A DNA stretch of 6,696 bases, from contig JAUVIB010000180.1 in NCBI GenBank assembly GCA_030592985.1, forward strand, positions 1-6,696, read 5' to 3'. Positions within the stretch are counted from its first letter, which is position 1. Each line of letters starts with the position of its first letter. A program made the position numbers and the translations under genes. The DNA comes from Calditrichaceae bacterium (lineage in GTDB: Bacteria > Calditrichota > Calditrichia > Calditrichales > Calditrichaceae). Below, one piece after another: positions 1-6,443 of this stretch. Under the pieces are notes generated by a model. The model had not been told where the DNA came from. It worked only from the letters and a program-made list of their open reading frames with translations, and did no database searches.

Positions 1-146
1 CCTATAATCAAACGTAGAAATGTCGTTTTTCCGGTTCCGTTGGCTCCAATTAAAGCAATACGCTGTTTTGGGGCAATATTCATATTGACTTTATTTAATA
101 GAGTCCGTTCTCCGATGGAGTAGGAAAGGTTGTTTATTTGTAGCAT
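1..146 (-). CDS. ABC-F family ATP-binding protein, N-terminal part (cut by window edge)
   Basis: Only the first 48 codons are present, read leftward from an ATG at 146-144. The protein starts MLQINNLSYSIGERTLLNKV and reaches a clear Walker A (P-loop) motif, GANGTGKTT, at residues 34-42, followed by FLRLI. This opening strand, the GERTLL turn and the P-loop at about residue 35 match the first nucleotide-binding domain of ABC-F proteins (EttA/Uup/YfmR type). These are soluble ATPases with two ABC domains that act on the ribosome in translation or antibiotic resistance. An ordinary transporter ATPase is also possible, because the signature motif, Walker B and second domain lie outside the window. 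The upstream Shine-Dalgarno is weak (GGAAAA about 4 nt before the ATG). The gene is co-oriented with speB, but 190 bp of repeat-bearing DNA separates them, so it may have its own promoter. Confidence 0.8.
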   Translation of the reverse strand, partial: MLQINNLSYSIGERTLLNKVNMNIAPKQRIALIGANGTGKTTFLRLII

Positions 147-235
147 TTATTTTCCATTTAGTTTATATAAATCAGAAATTCATTTTTAATATTTACTTTA
201 TTTTCCTTTAAAACTGATAGCTTTTACAGAATAAA

Positions 236-326
236 CGGAACGCTGATGGCACCGATTTAACCGATTTTCGCTATTTTTTAGTAGTACATCCGTGCTTATC
301 AGCTGAATCTGTGCTTTCTGTGTTCT
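236..326. repeat. decayed palindromic dispersed repeat (ATCYGTG family) downstream of speB
   Basis: This noncoding stretch sits 11 bp past the speB stop. Its ends are imperfect inverted repeats: 238-257 (GAACGCTGATGGCACCGATT) matches the reverse complement of 306-325 at 15 of 20 positions. The right half has a spacing of about 10 nt: ATCCGTGCTT, ATCAGCTGA, ATCTGTGCTT, TCTGTGTTC. The same ATCYGTG core at 10-nt period recurs at 1334-1363. Repeats of this style are common between genes in many bacterial genomes and have no agreed function. The rest of the gap (147-235) is AT-rich and shows nothing else firm. Confidence 0.55.
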
Positions 327-336
327 ATAATTTTAA

Positions 337-1206
337 TCAAATAGCAGTATCCTTCATCCCGATAATTTTATAAATCAGTTTGGCTACGGCAAAAGAAGAA
401 TTAATATCATCCTCTTTTGGTGAAAGTTCAACCACATCGAAGCCCACAACATTCCTTTTCAGAAAGATATTTTGTAAAACCATCATCATTTCATCCCAAT
501 ACATACCTCCCGGTTCCGGTGTACCCGTTGAACGGATGACACTCCAGTCGAAAACATCCACATCCAAGGTGATAAATACCGGGTCGGGAAGTTGTTCTAA
601 TAACCCGGTTAGGTTAAAATTATTTTTACGAAAAAGATCCATTGTAACAAGGTTAATGTCTTCATCTTTACATACGCGGGCTTCTTCAACGGACATGCTT
701 CTGATCCCGATTTGCAGGGTATCGGTAGTAAAGTCACGGATTCTGGCCATTACACTGGCATGACTTAGAGGGCTCCCTTCATAACTATGCCGAAGGTCAG
801 CATGGGCGTCCAATTGGATTACCGATAGTCTTCCGTAATGGTCAAAGAGCGCTCTGGCAAAGGCCGATGAAATGGAATGATCGCCGCCGATAACGCCGAT
901 AAACTTACCCGATTTAATCAAAGGCATACAAATATCATAAAGTGTTTGAATCATTTTCTGCGGGTCAGCAGGAATGTCTGGGGGCGCAACAGTGGAAATC
1001 CCTTTAAGATAAGGTTCCATATCCAGAATTTCGTCATATAATTCCAGATAGATGGAAGCATCGATCACCGCCTGCGGCGCTTTAGCCGTTCCTTTACCGT
1101 ATGAGACGCCGCCTTCGTAGGGAAAGGGAATTAAAGCATTCGCTGAAACATCCAATTGGGTATATTCCTCTTCAATTCCGAGAAATTGTTTTTTATGCCG
1201 TTTCAT
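337..1206 (-). CDS. speB: agmatinase (ureohydrolase/arginase family)
   Basis: SpeB hydrolyses agmatine to putrescine and urea in the cytoplasm, using a two-manganese centre. Numbered from the ATG at 1206 (289 aa, a usual length for the family), all metal-ligand motifs are visible: GGDHS at 107-111 (His110), DAHAD at 133-137 (Asp133, His135, Asp137) and LDVDVFD at 214-220 (Asp215, Asp217). The substrate-loop motif GTPEPGG at 228-234 and the conserved Glu260 in DVVELSP are also present. GTPEPGG with a following aromatic residue fits agmatinase better than arginase, although guanidinobutyrase or a related ureohydrolase cannot be excluded. An in-frame GTG at 1218 would add four residues. Neither start has a good Shine-Dalgarno, so the ATG is preferred. 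The gene follows the DHS-like gene by about 145 bp on the same strand, which fits a putrescine-to-homospermidine unit. No arginine decarboxylase is in the window. Confidence 0.93.
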   Translation of the reverse strand: MKRHKKQFLGIEEEYTQLDVSANALIPFPYEGGVSYGKGTAKAPQAVIDASIYLELYDEILDMEPYLKGISTVAPPDIPADPQKMIQTLYDICMPLIKSGKFIGVIGGDHSISSAFARALFDHYGRLSVIQLDAHADLRHSYEGSPLSHASVMARIRDFTTDTLQIGIRSMSVEEARVCKDEDINLVTMDLFRKNNFNLTGLLEQLPDPVFITLDVDVFDWSVIRSTGTPEPGGMYWDEMMMVLQNIFLKRNVVGFDVVELSPKEDDINSSFAVAKLIYKIIGMKDTAI

Positions 1207-1248
1207 AGTTTTTATCACTTATATTATGTGTATGGTTTATGGGCCGGT

Positions 1249-1276
1249 GTGGAGACGCGCTATAACGTGTCTGTAC
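1249..1276. repeat. GAGACGCG-type hairpin between the DHS-like gene and speB
   Basis: GTGGAGACGCG (1249-1259) pairs with CGTGTCTGTAC (1266-1276) around a 6-nt loop. This gives an 11-bp stem with one mismatch and two G-T wobbles. It looks like a worn copy of the intergenic palindrome with GTAGAGACGCG arms seen in several bacterial phyla. It lies about 45 bp upstream of speB on the transcribed strand and has no T-run after it in the leftward direction, so it is not a convincing intrinsic terminator. It could act as an mRNA structure or processing point between the two cistrons, which is inference. Confidence 0.45.
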
Positions 1277-1333
1277 TTTTTTATTTCCAGCCAAGCAACC
1301 TAAAAGAACAATCTTTTTATTTTTCACTTTTTT

Positions 1334-1363
1334 ATCCGTGTAAATCTGTGTTAATCCGTGGCA
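1334..1363. repeat. three 10-nt units of the ATCYGTG repeat, overlapping the DHS-like 3' end
   Basis: Three consecutive 10-nt units are visible: ATCCGTGTAA (1334-1343), ATCTGTGTTA (1344-1353) and ATCCGTGGCA (1354-1363). Read on the minus strand, the last units encode the final residues A-T-D and the TAA stop (1353-1351) of the DHS-like gene. The repeat therefore entered, or replaced, the original 3' end of that gene. It is the same family as the right half of the element at 236-326. Confidence 0.6.
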
Positions 1364-2439
1364 ATATTCTTATTAAGCGCTTCCCGGTATTCATCCATCT
1401 TCGTTATAATATTTTTTGATTCACGCGCTTTACACTCATCAACCACATAAGCAGAAATCAGCGGAAAAATAATGCTGTACTCGCTCCAAATTTGTACCAG
1501 TTGTTTGTCATCAGTAGATTTGTATTTTCCCCAGGTTACCGCTTCATCAAAGGTGCAGCTTGACAGGCTTCCTTCACGTTCCACCGCTGTGCTGATTTGC
1601 AGTCCGCGATCGGCACCTTCAAAATCAATATTCAATATTTGGCTAATGGTCGGCCCGGTCTGTTGGATGAAATTTTTCGGTCCACCACCACCCAGTTCTA
1701 CAAACCCTGTTTCCGATGAGCTGTAAGCGATGGCCGCCGAATCGAAAATATCGGTTGAAGCGGAAACTTGAACGGGATAACCCTCTTTTTCCATTTTCAT
1801 AAGATTCATGGCAATAGAATGATTTGAAAGGGAATCCCAAAAAATTGGCACACCCCTGCGGGCTGCTTCAGCGGTAAAACTCCTTTCGGGATATTTGGCA
1901 TTATCAATTACCCATTTTCCAAGGAGATAATTAAATTCCCAGCTTGAAATAGGCTTTTCCGATAATTTTGGGAACAGTTCTTTAACAAAATCACAGATTA
2001 TTTGATCCTGAACTTCAAGAGTCTCTTTTTCTCTAAAGCCGATGTCATAAATTCGCGTGTCTCCATGGTTGCGTAGTATGGTATCATTCCAATGAGGAGA
2101 GATGGCTTTCACCGGCAGATCAAAGGCAAAATGCAGATCATGATAAATCTGAGCGCCGGTAGAGCAAACAACATCAATAAATCCTGATTCGATCAGAGAG
2201 ATAACCATTCCGCCCATTCCCCCCGCGATTCCGGCTCCGGCAATTCCGAGCCAAATAGTATCGTTTTCATCAATCATGCACTTATATAGTTTTGCTCCCT
2301 TATAAACATTACGACTTTCGAAAGAAGATTGCCCCATTGAATGAATTAATTGGGAAATGGACATATTTTTTCTAATAGGTTGCGGTACAATGTCCGGCGC
2401 ATTTTTAAATAATGATTCCTGATTCATCATGTTTACCAT
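1351..2439 (-). CDS. deoxyhypusine synthase-like protein (probable homospermidine synthase type)
   Basis: The protein belongs to the deoxyhypusine synthase (DHS) family, NAD-dependent enzymes that move an aminobutyl group from spermidine or putrescine to an acceptor amine. Bacteria lack eIF5A, and characterised bacterial relatives (for example SpeY of Anabaena) make homospermidine. From the ATG at 2439 (362 aa) the visible motifs are the glycine-rich GIAGAGIAGGMGG at 65-77, STGAQIYHDL at 93-102, GGGGPKNF at 250-257 and DEAVTWGK at 298-305. The last aligns with human DHS E323/W327/K329, so the imine-forming lysine is kept (Lys305). By eye, human His288, Asp243 and Asp316 are replaced by Asn256, Met211 and Leu292. 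The frame stays open upstream to a TTG at 2517, adding 26 hydrophobic residues. That extension overlaps the predicted promoter and is unlikely to be translated. ATGs at 2430 and 2427 are alternative starts. It is co-oriented with speB and is probably the first gene of that unit. Confidence 0.88.
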   Translation of the reverse strand: MVNMMNQESLFKNAPDIVPQPIRKNMSISQLIHSMGQSSFESRNVYKGAKLYKCMIDENDTIWLGIAGAGIAGGMGGMVISLIESGFIDVVCSTGAQIYHDLHFAFDLPVKAISPHWNDTILRNHGDTRIYDIGFREKETLEVQDQIICDFVKELFPKLSEKPISSWEFNYLLGKWVIDNAKYPERSFTAEAARRGVPIFWDSLSNHSIAMNLMKMEKEGYPVQVSASTDIFDSAAIAYSSSETGFVELGGGGPKNFIQQTGPTISQILNIDFEGADRGLQISTAVEREGSLSSCTFDEAVTWGKYKSTDDKQLVQIWSEYSIIFPLISAYVVDECKARESKNIITKMDEYREALNKNIATD

Positions 2440-2470
2440 TTTTTTACATTTTGGTTGCTGAGTTAAAACC

Positions 2471-2499
2471 ACAATAAGTGAAGTAAATTTAAATGTAAA
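2471..2499 (-). promoter_or_regulatory. candidate sigma70-type promoter for the DHS-like gene/speB unit
   Basis: On the minus strand, TTTACA (2499-2494) and TATTGT (2476-2471) are separated by exactly 17 nt. Transcription would start near 2464, about 25 nt before the preferred ATG at 2439 and downstream of the TTG at 2517. This supports the shorter protein. The consensus match is moderate and the region is AT-rich, so a chance match is possible. Confidence 0.35.
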
Positions 2500-2586
2500 C
2501 AGCACAATAAACAACAATTACTTAATTAATTATAATTGATTCAAAAGCATAAAAAAAGTAACTTGACGACAATTTAAAGGATCAAC

Positions 2587-2593
2587 AAAGGAG
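2587..2593 (+). promoter_or_regulatory. strong Shine-Dalgarno site fixing the GTG start at 2601
   Basis: AAAGGAG ends 7 nt before the GTG at 2601, which is ideal spacing. The reading frame then opens directly with a hydrophobic export signal, so this unusual start codon is well supported. A weak promoter-like pair, TTGATT (2536-2541) and TAACTT (2559-2564) with a 17-nt spacer, lies upstream but matches the -10 consensus poorly. Confidence 0.8.
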
Positions 2594-2600
2594 TTTAATA

Positions 2601-5600
2601 GTGTTCAGGGTTATAATTCTTTCATTAGTATTAATAGTAACATTTCTTCAAGCTGAAAATTGGCCAACATATATGCATGATGCCCAAAGGAGTGGGAGCA
2701 GTGCAGCAGGCATAGACGCTTCTCTTAGTCTTCAATGGGAATATTCATCAGAATATCAACCGGCTCCGGCATGGCCGGCTCCGGCTAAGACGGATTATTG
2801 GCATCGTGAAGCAAATTTGAAACCCCGTGTTATTTATGACCGGGCCTATCATGTTGTATCGGATGGTAAAACCCTATATTTCGGTTCCAGCGCTAACGAC
2901 ATGGTATACGCCCTTGATGCTGTCACCGGTAAAGAGCGCTGGTCTTTTTTCACTGGGGGACCTGTACGTCTCGCTCCGGCTATCTGGGAGGGGAATCTCT
3001 ATTATGGCTCGGATTATGGAAGGGTTTATTGTCTAAACATAGAAACAGGAAAACTAAACTGGAAGTTTCAGGGCGCCGAATCAAAACGTATGATACCCGG
3101 AAACGAGCGAATGATATCGGTATCACCTGTTAGAACGGGTGTACTTCTATATGATAGCAAAGCCTATTTTTGTGCCGGGATATTCCCCAATGAAGGGGTA
3201 ACCATGTATGCTTTGGATGCAAAAAGCGGAGAAATAATCTGGAAAAAATCAAATCTTAGTTTATCACCTCAAGGGTATATGCTGGCTACCGATGATAAGT
3301 TGTTTGTACCAACTGGACGGACAACACCCCAGGTGTTTAATCGGAAAACGGGAGATAGATTAGGAGCATTTGAAGGAAGCGGTGGGGCTTATGCGTTGAT
3401 CGCAGATAATGCCCTGGTCTATGGAGCAGGTGATCTTGGGAAATTGGATCTTTCCACAAAATGTGATAATACCGTAGCCACCTTTAACGGTGTACAGATG
3501 CTTGTATCGGGTAATACTTCGTATTTGCGTTCCGATGATGAAATTTCTGCCATTAATCGAAATAAATATATTGATAATTATGGTGACTGGGAAAAAATAT
3601 CCGAAAAAAGAAGTGATCTGGCTGAAAAAGTATGGGATCTGCGTGAAAAACGGAAAGTCAGTTTGGCTGGACACCAGGATGTGAGCTATTTTGATGAGCG
3701 CATAGATGAATTATTGGAAAAGATTGAAAAGATGGATATACAACAAGAATCTATCGAAAAAGGCGGTACTAACTGGAAGCTTCCAATAAATGAAACTTAT
3801 TCCATGATACTGGCTGGTAATACTCTGGTCATAGGCGGAAGGGATATGATAAAATTAGTTAACGCAAAAACCGGGAAAATAATATCCAGTAATAAGGTAG
3901 AGGGTATAGTATATGGATTAGCTACCGTAAACAATCGTTTATACGCCAGTACTGATGCCGGTAAAATCTATTGTTTTGGTGCGGATAAAAAGGCGAATCC
4001 AGCCGTTATTTCACCAAAGATCGATAGTAATCCAAATAGCAATATATATGAACAGGCCGCACAGAAGATCATCGATAAGACAAAGATGCAGAAAGGATAT
4101 TGCCTGATTATTGGATCAGGAGAAGGCGAGTTGGCTTATGCACTTGCTAAGAAAAGTGACCTGACAATTATTGGAGTAGAAAAAAATCCTGAAAAAGTCC
4201 AAAAGTCGCGGACAACTTTGAATAAAGCCGGATTGTATGGCCAGAGAGTTGCAATATTTCAGGGAAAAATCGATACATTTCCCTTTACTGCTAATTTTGC
4301 GGACCTGGTTATAATTGGGAGTGAGAAGTTAAAAACTCCGGTAGATGAAATCATAAAAATGATAAAACCATTTGGAGGGACTGCTTACATTGGCGGAAAC
4401 GGAATTACCTCTTCTGAATTAAAGCAATGGATATCGGATTCCAACGAATCCGGTTGGATAATTGAAGATAACTGGGCATATTATAAAAAAGGAAGTGAAC
4501 CCGGATTTGGGGAATGGACGCATCAGTATGCAAATGCCGGTAATACAGCCAGCAGCATGGATCAGATAAAAGGCCCCATGCAAATGCAATGGTTTGGACG
4601 TCCCGGCCCGCGCAAGATGATTAACAGGCATAGCCGGACCGTATCTCCACTGTTTAAAGACGGCCGCTTATTTGTACCTGCAGATAACAGGGTAATTGCT
4701 GTAAATGCTTATAATGGGACTATTTTGTGGGAAAAAGACGTACCGGGATCACGGGTATTAGGAGCGCTAAAAGATTTTGGAAACAGGGTAGTGACGGATG
4801 ATGCTATTTATGTTGCGGCTCAGGATGAATGTATTGGTTTATATGTAGATTCGGGTAAGGAAAAAATCAGAATAAAAACGCCACAGATATTAATAGGCCG
4901 GACACATGACTGGGGTTATATTTCGGTGGTTGATAATCAGTTATATGGAACAGGGAAAAAACATGGGTCAACTTTTACAATCCTTGGCCGTTTTAACTGC
5001 GATGAGTTTGAAGGTGATTTTAGAGAGATGGTTTTGGGTGACTACTTGTTTTCTGTTGATCGAAACAGTGGAGAAGAAATATGGCACTATCGCAAGGGTG
5101 TTGTTTTTAATAATACTGTAGTGATAGGCGGTGATTATATTTATTTTATTGAGAGCAGGAATCAAAGAGCGGTTAATGATCCGGATGGAAGATTACGTGT
5201 CGATTATTTTTGCAAAGATGAAACTTATATTGTAAAACTCGATAGACGAACAGGTAAAAAGGAATGGGAAACACCCTTTCATTTTCCTTATGGCCAGATA
5301 ATGTATCTTACATTTTCAGATAATATACTTCTCGCTGCCGGTTCTTATAACGTGGGGCAGAATGTTCATTACGGACTATATGCTTTTGATGGCGTTACCG
5401 GGAAAAAAATATGGGAAAATAGCTATAAAGGACAGGAAATCGGTGGCAGTCATGGTGAGCAATGGCAGCATCCGGTTATTATTGCAAATACACTTTATTT
5501 ATATCCTTATAATTTCAATCTTCTTACAGGTAAAAAGGGCAATATCATTCTCTCAAAAGGCGGCTGCGGCGGTTGGACAGGATCGGCGAATAACCTTTTT

Positions 5601-5798
5601 GCCCGCAAATCAAATCCCACTATGTTTACGCTTGATGAAGTAAAACAAAATGGAACGCCTTTAACCCGTGTAAATCGTCCCGGATGCTGGATCAATATTA
5701 TTCCGGCCGGAGGGTTAATTTCAATACCGGAATCAAGTAGTGGATGTACATGTGATTATCCTATTCAAACATCTTTTGTCTTTAGTCCGGTTCAGTGA
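2601..5798 (+). CDS. exported PQQ-like beta-propeller protein with an internal SAM-methyltransferase-like domain
   Basis: This is a 1065-aa protein of unknown specific function. Residues 1-18 form a signal peptide (cleavage likely after LQA18, no lipobox cysteine), so a periplasmic or secreted location is expected. A first propeller covers about 79-465, with PQQ-like blade motifs such as YALDAVTGKERW (103-114), YCLNIETGKLNW (143-154) and YALDAKSGEIIW (203-214). A charged helical, probably coiled-coil segment at about 329-386 interrupts it. Residues 488-630 resemble a class I methyltransferase: motif I IIGSGEGE (503-510), acidic Glu527 after strand 2, FADLVIIG (567-574 region) and IKPFGG (588-593). 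A second module restarts at EWTHQYANAGNTASS (638-652), echoing the N-terminal NWPTYMHDAQRSGSS, and has blades at 700-713, 817-830, 878-891 and 927-940. The tail (985-1065) holds Cys989, Cys1029, Cys1049 and Cys1051 in a conserved-looking GCWINIIPAGG...SSGCTC pattern. Related large proteins are known to me from Planctomycetes. Blade motifs do not prove PQQ binding. The gene diverges from the polyamine unit. Confidence 0.88.
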   Translation: MFRVIILSLVLIVTFLQAENWPTYMHDAQRSGSSAAGIDASLSLQWEYSSEYQPAPAWPAPAKTDYWHREANLKPRVIYDRAYHVVSDGKTLYFGSSANDMVYALDAVTGKERWSFFTGGPVRLAPAIWEGNLYYGSDYGRVYCLNIETGKLNWKFQGAESKRMIPGNERMISVSPVRTGVLLYDSKAYFCAGIFPNEGVTMYALDAKSGEIIWKKSNLSLSPQGYMLATDDKLFVPTGRTTPQVFNRKTGDRLGAFEGSGGAYALIADNALVYGAGDLGKLDLSTKCDNTVATFNGVQMLVSGNTSYLRSDDEISAINRNKYIDNYGDWEKISEKRSDLAEKVWDLREKRKVSLAGHQDVSYFDERIDELLEKIEKMDIQQESIEKGGTNWKLPINETYSMILAGNTLVIGGRDMIKLVNAKTGKIISSNKVEGIVYGLATVNNRLYASTDAGKIYCFGADKKANPAVISPKIDSNPNSNIYEQAAQKIIDKTKMQKGYCLIIGSGEGELAYALAKKSDLTIIGVEKNPEKVQKSRTTLNKAGLYGQRVAIFQGKIDTFPFTANFADLVIIGSEKLKTPVDEIIKMIKPFGGTAYIGGNGITSSELKQWISDSNESGWIIEDNWAYYKKGSEPGFGEWTHQYANAGNTASSMDQIKGPMQMQWFGRPGPRKMINRHSRTVSPLFKDGRLFVPADNRVIAVNAYNGTILWEKDVPGSRVLGALKDFGNRVVTDDAIYVAAQDECIGLYVDSGKEKIRIKTPQILIGRTHDWGYISVVDNQLYGTGKKHGSTFTILGRFNCDEFEGDFREMVLGDYLFSVDRNSGEEIWHYRKGVVFNNTVVIGGDYIYFIESRNQRAVNDPDGRLRVDYFCKDETYIVKLDRRTGKKEWETPFHFPYGQIMYLTFSDNILLAAGSYNVGQNVHYGLYAFDGVTGKKIWENSYKGQEIGGSHGEQWQHPVIIANTLYLYPYNFNLLTGKKGNIILSKGGCGGWTGSANNLFARKSNPTMFTLDEVKQNGTPLTRVNRPGCWINIIPAGGLISIPESSSGCTCDYPIQTSFVFSPVQ

Positions 5799-5836
5799 TC
5801 TCTCAATCACAAGGACAAGAACCCGGATGTATATTA

Positions 5837-5891
5837 TGGAGTGAATTAACTGTGTTAATTCGTTTAAATCGACATAGTCGATTTGTTCCAA
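5837..5891. repeat. REP-type element, copy 1 (two inverted hairpin units)
   Basis: This 55-bp element contains two hairpins. GAATTAAC-TGT-GTTAATTC is a perfect 8-bp stem with a 3-nt loop, and AAATCGAC-ATA-GTCGATTT is a second perfect 8-bp stem. The outer ends TGGA and TCCA are also complementary. The right hairpin, read on the minus strand, resembles the left one read on the plus strand, so the element is a pair of inverted REP units. It matches the copy at 6444-6498 at 51 of 55 positions in the same orientation, and lies 32 bp before the RAYT pseudogene. Confidence 0.85.
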
Positions 5892-5923
5892 GGTATGTGT
5901 CTTAGGAAACAATTAAAAATATT

Positions 5924-6421
5924 ATGAATACGGATCAATATAAAACATACGCACATAATCCGCCACATCTATTCATTGCCAACGCAAAATATTGGGTATC
6001 TGCATCAGCCTATAGTCATAATAATTATTTTAAAAAAGCTGCAATAAAGACAAAAATGATAGAAATACTGCAAATCGGACGTCAAAAATATAACTGGACA
6101 ATTGATGATTAGGTCATATTGGATGATCATTATCATTTAATGTTGCAGGCAAGCGAAGACGGCAATAATAATATCGCAATAATTATGCAGAATTTCCACA
6201 AATTTAGTTCAATGTGGATCAGAGAAAATTATTCGGAATATTAAAACAATAATCATATTTTTAACAATTACCGCGATACATGTATTACTTATGAAAGATC
6301 GTATTTTACCAGACTTAACTACCTGTATTATAATCCGGTAAAACATGGTTATGTAGATAAGCCTGAAGAATATAAGTTCAGTAGTTTTTATTATAGATAT
6401 AAAAAAGAATTATCCATTTGA
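5924..6421 (+). pseudogene. REP-associated tyrosine transposase (RAYT, Y1/HUH superfamily), inactivated by two stops
   Basis: One unbroken frame of 166 codons reads from an ATG at 5924 to TGA at 6419-6421, but holds an in-frame TAG at 6110-6112 and TAA at 6242-6244. The pieces in order are: an N-terminus with HNPPHLFIANAKYW, where the family has its first strand; after the TAG, VILDDHYHLML carrying the HxH metal-binding (HUH) motif (codons 6128-6136); then IMQNFHKFSSMWIRENY; and after the TAA, the C-terminal SYFTRLNYLYYNPVKHGYV helix typical of RAYTs, ending EYKFSSFYYRYKKEL. Such enzymes cut and rejoin single-stranded REP hairpins with a catalytic tyrosine. The TAG is one G-to-A change from the Trp usually found before the VxLDDHYH strand. 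No frameshift is needed, so the decay looks recent. REP copies flank it on both sides. There is no good Shine-Dalgarno at the ATG, and an in-frame stop upstream rules out extension. Confidence 0.87.
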
Positions 6422-6443
6422 TAAATTAAACTTAGAATAGTTT

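Noticed and set aside
380..763. Plus-strand open frame of 127 codons
   Set aside because: It lies entirely antisense to speB, has low-complexity Ser/Thr-rich content and no Shine-Dalgarno. It is a shadow of the real gene.
2440..2517. N-terminal extension of the DHS-like protein from a TTG codon, looking like a signal peptide
   Set aside because: It has no Shine-Dalgarno, overlaps a promoter-like sequence, and DHS-family enzymes are cytosolic. The AT-rich promoter DNA simply reads as hydrophobic codons.
5795..5810. Possible terminator hairpin after the propeller gene (GTGAT, 6-nt loop, ATCAC)
   Set aside because: The stem is only 5 bp, AT-rich and without a T-run, too weak to call an intrinsic terminator.
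5924..6112. A separate small 62-residue protein
   Set aside because: The frame continues after the stop with unmistakable RAYT motifs, so this is the broken N-terminal part of the transposase.
5924..6421. Alternative genetic code explaining the in-frame stops
   Set aside because: Two different stop codons (TAG and TAA) interrupt this frame, while the long neighbouring genes are free of internal stops and end in TAA or TGA. Ordinary decay is simpler.
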